Shown here: positions 57,012 through 64,000 of the stretch, piece by piece | How positions within the stretch are numbered: position 1 is the stretch's first letter | Layout of the letters: each line of letters starts with the position of its first letter | From: Colwellia psychrerythraea 34H | GTDB lineage: Bacteria; Pseudomonadota; Gammaproteobacteria; Enterobacterales; Alteromonadaceae | Assembly (NCBI RefSeq): GCF_000012325.1 | Contig: NC_003910.7 | Coordinates: forward strand, 4,960,001 to 5,024,000 | Direction of reading: 5' to 3' | DNA: 64,000 nucleotides | Position numbers and translations under genes: made by a program | Notes under the pieces: generated by a model | Seen by the model: the letters and a program-made list of their open reading frames with translations, nothing else | The model's database searches: none | What the model was told of the DNA's origin: nothing

Positions 57012-57902
57012 TTAAAGCTTTTCTACGCGATACCCTTTAGTTTTCAATAACGCTAAGACACTTTTATCACCCGCTAAATGTGCAACACCTACTAAAACAA
57101 ATTCTTTACCTGTGCTTTTACCATTGTCAGAAAACATGCGATCAATATGTGATATCCAAGTGTGGTTTCTATCGGTTAGTAATTTTTTAAATGTTTTAGG
57201 ATCATCCTTCATTGGAAGAATAGCTAACGTATTAAGCTGCTGTTCATCACCTGCTCGCCAGGCTTTAAGTAAGCCTAAAAACATCGCTTTAAAGTCTGTC
57301 ATTTGCTCAAGGTTTGACTTGATGAAACGATCTTCATCGCCAATACCCATATTAGCAATCATATTCATTTGAAACTCAGCGCTCTCTAAATAGGCTATCT
57401 CTTTATTATCTCTAGTTGCTTGTTTGCTGTAGAAGATATCAACACCTTCTCCTGATAACTGTGCTTTTTGCGCTTCTAATAACGCCAGCATAGTGACCAA
57501 AAACCCAGGTTTAAAGTGCTCAAACATAGCTAGATCGACACCTAAAGAAGAAACATACTGACTGAGTTCTTTTTGCGTTTTCGTTGATAAAAAGCTGCTA
57601 ATAGTTTTGCCATTGCTATAAGTCATTTGTTGCATCATTTTCAGTTGAAAATCAGCATTACTGGCATCGGATAAGTTAGCTTCTAATACTATGCTATCGC
57701 TTTGTTTATAAGCCTCATTAAATTCTTTGGGTAGTGGAAATTCTGACGGTGGTAAAATGTGCACTGTCCCCCCGATAAAAATATAGTCATTGCCTTTACT
57801 GACTTTCCAAACAGATGATTGTGCTTGCGCGGTTAAAGAAACAAAACTCATTGCAAGAAGGGATGCACCAATAAATAGATGCTTATAAGTACTTTTAATC
57901 AT
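57012..57902 (-). CDS. TraB/GumN-family exported protein
   Basis: 296 residues with a signal peptide (cleavage near AQA, residue 27). The TraB/GumN core has the first conserved motif FIGGTVHILPPS near residue 42-53 (GxxH) and the C-terminal FVLVGVAHLAGDKSVLALLKTKGY, whose GxxH completes the active site proposed for this metalloprotease-like family. Its physiological role is uncertain. It is monocistronic and convergent with nosL; the location suggests no link to N2O metabolism. Confidence 0.88.
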   Translation of the reverse strand: MIKSTYKHLFIGASLLAMSFVSLTAQAQSSVWKVSKGNDYIFIGGTVHILPPSEFPLPKEFNEAYKQSDSIVLEANLSDASNADFQLKMMQQMTYSNGKTISSFLSTKTQKELSQYVSSLGVDLAMFEHFKPGFLVTMLALLEAQKAQLSGEGVDIFYSKQATRDNKEIAYLESAEFQMNMIANMGIGDEDRFIKSNLEQMTDFKAMFLGLLKAWRAGDEQQLNTLAILPMKDDPKTFKKLLTDRNHTWISHIDRMFSDNGKSTGKEFVLVGVAHLAGDKSVLALLKTKGYRVEKL

Positions 57903-57966
57903 TAAATATCCTTATTCTTTTCTGTAAAATAATGCAGCTCAAGGTTAAAAAGCGCTGTAATCAGGC

Positions 57967-58229
57967 TATACCCGTTACCAATCAAGATGCATGTTTCAGA
58001 GTGCTTGAGCTATTTCAATTCAAGGCGCTGTGATGAAATAATGGTTTTTCCATTGTAAATCACAGCAACGATGAAGAGATATTGCTCAAGCGCTTCTTCG
58101 ATGGGTTTAAAATGACTTTATACAGCGTTAAATAATCAAACCATAGAATGACTATGCTTAAATTATTCTCCTTGGCTAAAGTCACTTTAATTCCCACTGA
58201 AATCCTGCATTTGAATGGTAACGGGTATA
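57967..58229 (+). repeat. Structured inverted-repeat element, subfamily 2, copy G (complete)
   Basis: 263 bp with ends TATACCCGTTACCAATCAAG and TTTGAATGGTAACGGGTATA. Hairpin CTGTGAT (58028-58034) pairs with ATCACAG (58059-58065) around AATGG-TTTTT-CCATT (58040-58054). CATAG-AATGA-CTATG is present near 58142-58156, inside a longer TAAAATGACTTTA / TAAAGTCACTTTA stem. It is closely related to copy F. It lies in the divergent promoter region of the TraB-family and DUF4136 genes. Confidence 0.9.
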
Positions 58230-58321
58230 AAATATTGTCGGTTTCCCTGTTCAAACCTTAAGCCAGTTGTTAGGCTAGCATTTTACTTCTAACGCATTCT
58301 TTACTCTGTGTTGGCTAACTT

Positions 58322-58879
58322 ATGGTATTAACATTGCCGATAAAATTACTGTTACTCTACCTACTTGTATTAAATTTATCTAGTTGTAGCTCGATGAACA
58401 ACCCTGTGACCTATCACACTAGTTTTGATTTTTCTCAAGTAAAAACCTATAGCTTTTACCCGAGTGATTCAAAGTTTTTTGATAGTCAAAGCCTGAGCCA
58501 TGCACAGCGAAATCGTATTGAAATAGCAATAGAAAAGAGCCTCAATGCACAAGATTTTGTTTACAGTGACCTTGAAAGTGCAGATATGATAGTGACCTAT
58601 CACCTAGTTAAGGGGACACGTCAAGATTACCAAGATTATAATAAAATCGTGCTATTTTGCCCACACTGTTTAAAAGCCAATACTTGGCAACAAGACAACG
58701 ATGATTGGTCTATTTATCCGGGCGGTTTGATTATTGATTTAGTCGATCCTAAACGTAATCGTTCTGTGTGGCGCAGTATATATCCGCTAGATTTCAAGCC
58801 AAAAGATAACAGCACCATACAAAATGAAAAAACAATGGAAGCGGTTGATGTTATGCTGACTCAGTATCCTGGAAAATAA
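58322..58879 (+). CDS. DUF4136-family lipoprotein
   Basis: 185 residues. A lipoprotein signal ends LNLSSC (Cys22). The mature domain starts with a DFSQVKTYSFYP strand, followed by a helix (RNRIEIAIEKSLNAQDFVYSD in two parts) and ADMIVTYHL, as in DUF4136 proteins. It is probably anchored in the outer membrane; its function is unknown. The C-terminal Cys pair CPHC is unusual. The upstream region is occupied by a repeat element. Confidence 0.85.
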   Translation: MVLTLPIKLLLLYLLVLNLSSCSSMNNPVTYHTSFDFSQVKTYSFYPSDSKFFDSQSLSHAQRNRIEIAIEKSLNAQDFVYSDLESADMIVTYHLVKGTRQDYQDYNKIVLFCPHCLKANTWQQDNDDWSIYPGGLIIDLVDPKRNRSVWRSIYPLDFKPKDNSTIQNEKTMEAVDVMLTQYPGK

Positions 58880-58976
58880 AAATGACACAAAAATATTTAT
58901 TTATCCCAAGCTCTATTCAAGCCGCTTTTACCGATTTATAATGCTCCATTCAATAACATAAGAATCTTACCCATAT

Positions 58977-59300
58977 ATGAACTACCCAGATGACGAAACA
59001 GGCCAAGTATTAGCCGAAATGCACCAAGCAGGTATAGACTTGAGCCAATCACATCATGTGGTATTTTTTCATTTGTTTGAGAAAGAAAGCCAAGCACAGG
59101 CTATGGTTCAACATTTAAACGAACATTTGCCCGAAGTAAAATGCGACTTACACCCAGATGAAACACCTAATGTTTGGGATGTAGATTGTACCGTTGTTAT
59201 GACACCATCACATGAAGCTATTGTTAAACAAGAAGAAGCTTTTGATAAAATCGTTACCCAGTTTGCTGGTTACACCGATGGCTGGGGGATTGAAGCTTAA
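58977..59300 (+). CDS. rraB: Ribonuclease E inhibitor RraB-family protein
   Basis: 107 residues, slightly shorter than E. coli RraB (138). It has the family features DDETGQVLAEMHQAGIDLS at the start, HHVVFFHLFE, and VWDVDCTVVMTPSHEAI, with an acidic C-terminus. RraB binds the C-terminal half of RNase E and alters mRNA decay. It could also be a DUF1260/RraB paralogue without that activity. It precedes the acyltransferase gene by 22 bp. Confidence 0.82.
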   Translation: MNYPDDETGQVLAEMHQAGIDLSQSHHVVFFHLFEKESQAQAMVQHLNEHLPEVKCDLHPDETPNVWDVDCTVVMTPSHEAIVKQEEAFDKIVTQFAGYTDGWGIEA

Positions 59301-59322
59301 TTACCGCTTCTGAATAATACTC

Positions 59323-59979
59323 ATGTTTAGCTTTTATCTAAAAAAATACTCTATGTATGTCTTCATAGCGGCCGAGTCTGTTGCACTCTCTCTGTGTAAG
59401 CGCCATGGGGCGATGTTCAATCGTTTTCGCCAATTTTTTGTTGTTAGAATTGTGCGTAGTGTTGGTGCTCGGGTAAACCTTACCGGCATAATTGATGACG
59501 ATACCGATATTTTAATTGTTAATCATCAAAGCATGTTTGATATCTTCTCTCTTGAAGAGGTCGTAGGCTTGGATACGCGTTTTATCGGTAGAACAGGTAT
59601 TATGGATAAATGGCCTGTTTCTCGAATTGTCGATAGGGTTGGTCATATTACCGTCGATCAAAAAGACAGCCGTGCCATCATCAAATTATTAAAAGACGTA
59701 AAAATTTGCAAAGGTAAAAAGGTTATCATCTTTCCTGAAGGAACACGCTCACAATCAGGACAAATTGAACCTTTTGAAGCAGGTGCAAAATTACTGGTTG
59801 AAAAGCTTAAACTTAAAGCTCAACCCGTTGTTATTAAGAACATCTTAGATGTTTATAACGAGTCTGATAAATCAGCGACTTCAGGTACCATAGAGATAGA
59901 AGCTTTACCTGCAGTCAGCATTACTGATAATTGGTACGAAGAGATACAACAACAAATGAACAAAACGTTTAGCCGATAG
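59323..59979 (+). CDS. 1-acyl-glycerol-3-phosphate acyltransferase (PlsC family)
   Basis: 218 residues. The catalytic HX4D motif is present as NHQSMFD near residue 68-74, and the substrate-binding motif as FPEGTRSQSG near 145. An N-terminal hydrophobic segment tethers it to the inner membrane. It acylates lysophosphatidic acid or a similar lysolipid. It is a small member of the family, so it may be a PlsC paralogue rather than the main enzyme. Confidence 0.88.
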   Translation: MFSFYLKKYSMYVFIAAESVALSLCKRHGAMFNRFRQFFVVRIVRSVGARVNLTGIIDDDTDILIVNHQSMFDIFSLEEVVGLDTRFIGRTGIMDKWPVSRIVDRVGHITVDQKDSRAIIKLLKDVKICKGKKVIIFPEGTRSQSGQIEPFEAGAKLLVEKLKLKAQPVVIKNILDVYNESDKSATSGTIEIEALPAVSITDNWYEEIQQQMNKTFSR

Positions 59980-60306
59980 CTTACAGCACTGGCTAATGAG
60001 CTATCAGACCCGCTAATTGCGGCAATATGGCACACTGGGTAATTGTTTGTAACTGATAAAATATCGGCACCTTTTTAACTCGTTACAACAACGAGTTGTT
60101 ATACCTAGCTTGGTGCTTCCCAATGAAAAAATCTCTCTTATTTACCGTCATACTCATGGCGTTTGATTGACCAATAGCTAGCTATTGGTCTTGAGGGAAG
60201 AAATTGAAAAACAGCCACTACTAGTTCTCACATCACACGCCCAAATTTCGAATTAAAAGTATTGTTTTTTTTACTTTATTCTTAAATAACCCGTTAGACA
60301 GTAATT
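59980..60306. other. Intergenic region between acyltransferase and TRIC-family genes
   Basis: 327 bp between convergent genes. It contains a small hairpin, AACTCGTT / AACGAGTT (60077-60097), and a perfect 22-bp palindrome at 60169-60190. No gene was found. Confidence 0.6.
60169..60190. repeat. Perfect 22-bp palindrome
   Basis: Each half is GACCAATAGCT followed by its exact complement, with no loop. It lies between convergent genes, so it is more likely a transcript-end structure or a protein-binding site than a promoter operator. No T run adjoins it. Confidence 0.75.
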
Positions 60307-60966
60307 TTATTTTTTCTCTATGATCTTAGTTGTGCCTTTTTCTTTTTTTGGCTTTTCAACAATATGAAAGGCCGGTAATGAAACATGCCAATAGATAGCG
60401 GCTAGGCGTAGAGCCAATGCTGCAGAGATTGACACAATCATCGCATTGGTATCATTCCAATTTAATCCATGCAATATAATAAATAAACTACCACCTAACA
60501 TGGCCGCCAGCGCATAAATCTCTTCACGTAAAATCATCGGGATTACATTACATAAAACATCTCGAATCATTCCGCCGGCAATCCCCGTAATAGTACCTAA
60601 TACCACAGCCACCGGAATTGGTGCGCCCAAATATAATGCTTTTTGCGTGCCTAAAACCGCAAACAAAGCTAAACCTAGTGCATCAGCAATGAGCAAGAAA
60701 CGCTTAGGGATCCGTTTTGGTTGTCTAATAAGCACTATGGTGAGTATTGCAGTCGCTAAAATAACATAGAGGTAGTAGGGTTTTTCCACCCAAAAGACGG
60801 GCGTTTGTAAAATAACATCTCGAATGGTACCGCCACCCACAGCAGTAACTGAAGCCAACACCACAACACCAAAAGGATCAAGTTGATAACGCCCAGCCAT
60901 AAGCGCCCCTGATAAGGCAAAAACAATGACGCCAAAAATATCTAAATAAAATAAAAAGTCGTTCAT
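60307..60966 (-). CDS. TRIC/YicG-family (UPF0126) cation channel protein
   Basis: 219-residue membrane protein with seven hydrophobic segments in two repeated halves. Both halves carry the family glycine motif: FALSGALMAGRY...TAVGGGTIRDV and TGIAGGMIRDV. Prokaryotic members form trimeric monovalent-cation channels. It follows the CbiB-like gene by 27 bp on the same strand and is probably co-transcribed with it. Confidence 0.9.
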   Translation of the reverse strand: MNDFLFYLDIFGVIVFALSGALMAGRYQLDPFGVVVLASVTAVGGGTIRDVILQTPVFWVEKPYYLYVILATAILTIVLIRQPKRIPKRFLLIADALGLALFAVLGTQKALYLGAPIPVAVVLGTITGIAGGMIRDVLCNVIPMILREEIYALAAMLGGSLFIILHGLNWNDTNAMIVSISAALALRLAAIYWHVSLPAFHIVEKPKKEKGTTKIIEKK

Positions 60967-60993
60967 GTAAATACCAAATTAACTAAAGGGAGA

Positions 60994-61959
60994 TTAGCTT
61001 GACGTGACTAACTGCCAGCATAGTGCTGACAGCACGAGTAAAAATAAACTGCTATAGATAGTGAAATTAACTTTTCGGCTTGCGTTAATAATATCGCGTG
61101 GCTCTGGCTGTTTGCCAAGATCATTAAAGGCCGCCTTACGTAACTTTTCGCCTTGATACATAGCGACTCCGCCGAGTCTCACGGTAAGCGAAAAAGCATG
61201 TACCGCTATAAAAAAATTATTATTGAGTTTAAATAAGTGGCCTCGTGTTAAGCGCCAAAATAATAAACTGCCCTGCCCTACAGTACTTAGTAATATCAAT
61301 AACGCCATTAACCGGCTAGGCAACCATTGGATAAGCTGGATAAACAGCTGACTGTAAAAGCCAAAGTGCTTATATCGCCCTAATTTAGTATTCCAACAAT
61401 AATGCATTTCTAACATTAGTCGGTAGCTCAGAGCCGCTAACGGACCAACGATAATAAAGAGGAAGCTAACCACATAAATTTGCTGCAAACTGCGAAGCAA
61501 GTGCATTTCAATAGCTGCTTTACTTAAACCCACTGATGAGAGTTGATCTGTTTCTCGCAAGAGTAATGGCTTGAGAGTTTGCTTTGCCAGATAGTTTTTT
61601 TTAGCAACTAAAGCTTGCGCAATACCTATGTTTACCTGCCCTAGATTAAGGCTGCCTAGGGCAAGATAAAGTAATAACCCTTGCCATAGGTAATCAACCG
61701 CAATAAAGTCAGCAAAGAGCCATAAAATAATAACTATCGGTACCAAAGTGACTAACAGCGCTAATAAACCAGCGATGGTTTGATGTTGAGTACCATTTTT
61801 ACTGTTATTAACCTTATTACCTAACTGTAAGCAATAAAATTGGAAAAAACGTAGTGGCTCATGGGCAATGAAATGACTAACTAAGGACTTAATGATCAGC
61901 ACTACCATGAGAATTAACACATGGTAAGTAAAAGGTGCTAACTCGGTGAGTACTTTCAT
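60994..61959 (-). CDS. CbiB/CobD-related membrane protein
   Basis: 321 residues with about five hydrophobic segments. It is similar to the cobalamin-biosynthesis protein CbiB/CobD family (GLLLYLALGSLNLGQVNIGIAQALVAK region near 95-120 and RLGGVAMYQGEKLRK near 270). A CobD-related gene next to mtnN is a recurrent arrangement in Vibrio and related marine bacteria. It may be a diverged relative with a different amidation role, because no other cobalamin genes are nearby. It starts 45 bp after mtnN. Confidence 0.78.
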   Translation of the reverse strand: MKVLTELAPFTYHVLILMVVLIIKSLVSHFIAHEPLRFFQFYCLQLGNKVNNSKNGTQHQTIAGLLALLVTLVPIVIILWLFADFIAVDYLWQGLLLYLALGSLNLGQVNIGIAQALVAKKNYLAKQTLKPLLLRETDQLSSVGLSKAAIEMHLLRSLQQIYVVSFLFIIVGPLAALSYRLMLEMHYCWNTKLGRYKHFGFYSQLFIQLIQWLPSRLMALLILLSTVGQGSLLFWRLTRGHLFKLNNNFFIAVHAFSLTVRLGGVAMYQGEKLRKAAFNDLGKQPEPRDIINASRKVNFTIYSSLFLLVLSALCWQLVTSS

Positions 61960-62004
61960 TAATTATCCCTTTTCAATTGCCAGCTTCTAGTTTAAGTAAA
62001 GTGC

Positions 62005-62736
62005 TTAGGCTGCGCTAAGTACTTTACCTTTAAGTTGTCCTAACATATTCAGTACTAGTTGCGATGAGTTAACCGCCGCTGTTTCTAAATACTCTTCAAA
62101 GGTATGCGGTGATTCTTTACCAGCAATATCAGAAAGTGAGCGAATAACAACAAAAGGTGTTTTAAGCTGCAAACACGCTTGGGCTATTGCAGCACCTTCC
62201 ATTTCAACTGCTGCCATAGTGGGGAAGTTAGCACGTGCTTTGGCGACATCTTCTTCTTTAGTCATGAAAGTGTCTCCTGTAGTGATCAACCCTGTTACCG
62301 CTTTAATGTTTTCCCCAGCTGTTTGGCTTAATTGTTCAATGCCTTTTTTTGCTGCTGCCACTAAATCATCATGTGGCATAAACGCCGCAGGATTGGCTGG
62401 TAATTGGCCAATTTCGTAACCAAAGGCAGTCAAATCAACATCGTGATAGCGAACTTCTGAGCTCACCACAATATCACCTACTTTTAAGCTCGCATCAAAA
62501 CCACCAGCAGAGCCAGTATTAACAACGTAATCTACTTGAAAACGGTCAATTAATATTGCTGTTGCTAGCGCCGCCGCAACTTTACCAATCCCTGATTGAA
62601 CAATAACGACATCACTACCGTCTAATTGGCCTTGGTGAAAAGTGTAACCTGCATGTTCTGTGCTTTTAGCATCGGTTAATTTTTCTTTTAAAATGGCAAC
62701 TTCTGGCTCCATTGCGCCAATAATTCCTGCTTTCAT
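62005..62736 (-). CDS. mtnN: 5'-methylthioadenosine/S-adenosylhomocysteine nucleosidase
   Basis: 243 residues from the ATG at 62736, six bases after AGGA; an ATG two codons earlier overlaps the ribosome-binding site. Catalytic residues are visible: Glu in GIIGAMEPEVAIL near residue 11, the substrate loop AVEMEGAAIAQ near 170, and the catalytic Asp in SLSDIAGKESP near 197. It removes adenine from methylthioadenosine and S-adenosylhomocysteine, recycling products of methylation and autoinducer synthesis. Confidence 0.96.
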   Translation of the reverse strand: MKAGIIGAMEPEVAILKEKLTDAKSTEHAGYTFHQGQLDGSDVVIVQSGIGKVAAALATAILIDRFQVDYVVNTGSAGGFDASLKVGDIVVSSEVRYHDVDLTAFGYEIGQLPANPAAFMPHDDLVAAAKKGIEQLSQTAGENIKAVTGLITTGDTFMTKEEDVAKARANFPTMAAVEMEGAAIAQACLQLKTPFVVIRSLSDIAGKESPHTFEEYLETAAVNSSQLVLNMLGQLKGKVLSAA

Positions 62737-62823
62737 GATCATTCCTAACTGTGTTTAATATAATTAAAATGTGTAAATAATAACTGCTCATTTCATTTCA
62801 CTATGGCAATTTGAAGCATTTTT

Positions 62824-63573
62824 TTATGCGTATTCCTGCAGGCCGAAGAAAATAAGGTTATCGATAAATTGAATGTTTTCTACCGCTAGAATATTTTCAG
62901 TTGTCTGTGCTAACAATAACCTTGTTAACGCTTTACCATCACCACCTGTTAATATAATGCGATTAATATCACCTAATTGCTGTGCTTGCTCAATGGCTCG
63001 CTCAATCATGCCTAGCGTTGCTGCCCAACACGCGTTATTGACATTATCAGATGTGTTAGCACCAAATGCTAAGCTAGGCATTGTCTTACTTTTTGCATGA
63101 ACCAAGGTGCTATGGCTTAAAATACTAGTAAACAGTGCGTTAATACCAGCTAATATCCAACCACCTTGGTGTTGACCATTACTCGTCAATAAATCTACAG
63201 TGGTCGCAGTGCCTGCATCTATTATTAATACATTTTCCTGTGGGTAAAGATGTATAGTGCCTAATAGTGCGAGCCAGCGGTCTATACCTAAGGTTGTTGG
63301 TTCTTGATACGCTGAAATCAAGGTGTTTTTTTTCTGTTCACTATGCACTTGTTTATAGCTGATTTTTTCTCTTGCACACCAAGTAGCAAGTTCATCGGTT
63401 AATGCCGACTTCGCCACATTGGCAACGATTAACTGGCTAGCTTGGTTGAAGTATTTTGTAAAATATTCTGCAGAAAACTCACTATTGTTTAGCTGCGTAG
63501 TCGCTGATAGCTCACCGCTAATGAGCTGCACATATTTCGTTCGGCTATTGCCGATATCAATTAATAGGATCAT
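62824..63573 (-). CDS. coaX: Type III pantothenate kinase
   Basis: 249 residues. First step of coenzyme A synthesis. The acetate-kinase-like fold motifs are present: DIGNSRTKY at residue 6, GIDRWLALLG near 99, DAGTATTVDLL near 121 and ILTGGDG near 208. Its start overlaps the stop of birA by 4 bp, so the two are translated together. The birA-coaX pair is common among gammaproteobacteria using the type III kinase. Confidence 0.96.
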   Translation of the reverse strand: MILLIDIGNSRTKYVQLISGELSATTQLNNSEFSAEYFTKYFNQASQLIVANVAKSALTDELATWCAREKISYKQVHSEQKKNTLISAYQEPTTLGIDRWLALLGTIHLYPQENVLIIDAGTATTVDLLTSNGQHQGGWILAGINALFTSILSHSTLVHAKSKTMPSLAFGANTSDNVNNACWAATLGMIERAIEQAQQLGDINRIILTGGDGKALTRLLLAQTTENILAVENIQFIDNLIFFGLQEYA

Positions 63574-64000
63574 TCGTCCATCCTAAGACTTACTTCACCA
63601 CCGTAGACTGGTTTAACTTGCCCGTCGACCTCTAGCAGTAAAGCACCTTGGTTATTAACTCCTCGACATATGCCGTGAGTTACTCGTTCGCCGGTAATTA
63701 ATTTTACCCGCTTATTTAAAAAAGCATCATGAGCATGCCACTCTTCTAACATCGGCACTAAACCCACTTGCTGATGTTGTTGTAATCGCTTTCGTAAACA
63801 ACTGATTAATTGTGCACTGAGTCCATTTCTATCGATTTTGACTTTACTGTGTGATTGTAGATCTGTCCATTTTTGTTCAATTAATTTACCTGCGTCCACT
63901 GGCATATGTAGATTTAAACCAATGCCAATAACACAATGACTAGGCTCTAATGCCTGCCCTTCAAGATCAATTAAGATACCTGCGAGCTTGACGCCATCAA
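63570..64000 (-). CDS. birA: Biotin-protein ligase BirA, C-terminal part
   Basis: Only the C-terminal 142 or so codons lie in the window; the gene continues beyond the right edge. The visible start corresponds to the central ligase domain (KLAGILIDLEGQ, then VIGIGLNLHMP), followed by the C-terminal SH3-like domain (GERVTHGICRGVNNQGALLLEV ending RMDE, read in two parts). BirA attaches biotin to acetyl-CoA carboxylase. The helix-turn-helix, if present, lies outside. It overlaps coaX by 4 bp. Confidence 0.93.
   Translation of the reverse strand, partial: DGVKLAGILIDLEGQALEPSHCVIGIGLNLHMPVDAGKLIEQKWTDLQSHSKVKIDRNGLSAQLISCLRKRLQQHQQVGLVPMLEEWHAHDAFLNKRVKLITGERVTHGICRGVNNQGALLLEVDGQVKPVYGGEVSLRMDE

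Overview
The window is AT-rich chromosomal DNA from a marine gammaproteobacterium, most likely Colwellia or a close relative in the Alteromonadales. I infer this from the gene families and their order (birA-coaX, the mtnN/CbiB-like pair, anmK-M23 peptidase-tyrS, ydbH-ynbE-ydbL), the many chemotaxis and c-di-GMP proteins, and the NosZ denitrification module. No rRNA or tRNA gene, phage, integrase, intact insertion sequence or CRISPR array was seen. The left edge cuts a probable lldE and the right edge cuts birA.

Layout. 0-13.6 kb: lactate uptake (lldE fragment, lactate permease) facing a LysR regulator; a chemoreceptor; an AhpD-like protein with an AraC regulator; an overlapping pair joining a PAS-GGDEF-EAL protein to a degenerate receiver with a hemerythrin domain; a DUF4097 protein; a YeiH exporter facing its LysR regulator. 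13.7-21.8 kb: an adaptor-ATPase-permease (MacB-like) exporter operon facing a sigma-54 response regulator and histidine kinase. 21.8-31.6 kb: envelope and hypothetical genes, a second chemoreceptor, and the ydbH-ynbE-ydbL lipid-transport operon. 31.9-36.6 kb: oxyR-ahpC-ahpF, a LysE exporter, and a 41-residue membrane protein behind a perfect FNR box. 36.8-47.9 kb: isoaspartyl peptidase, NhaC antiporter, anmK, M23 peptidase, tyrS, a DcaP-like porin paired with an exported glutaminase. 48.2-57.0 kb: nosR-nosZ-nosD-nosF-nosY-nosL for nitrous oxide respiration. 57.0-64.0 kb: housekeeping genes ending in mtnN, coaX and birA.

Two non-coding structures stand out. First, at least seven copies (complete, deleted or diverged) of a roughly 265-bp element with terminal inverted repeats are scattered in intergenic regions. 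They fall into two subfamilies whose primary sequences differ, but whose internal hairpins sit in the same order with similar loops and compensatory base changes. One copy supplies the stop codon of ydbH. Second, the 3' end of nosZ with its transcription terminator has been amplified into a tandem array with a 156-bp period, giving five consecutive hairpins between nosZ and nosD.

FNR-type boxes precede nosR, nosD and the 41-residue protein. This suggests that oxygen limitation turns on nosRZ and nosDFYL as separate units, together with an undescribed small membrane protein. A hemerythrin/c-di-GMP pair, two chemoreceptors and OxyR/AhpCF add further probable links to oxygen.
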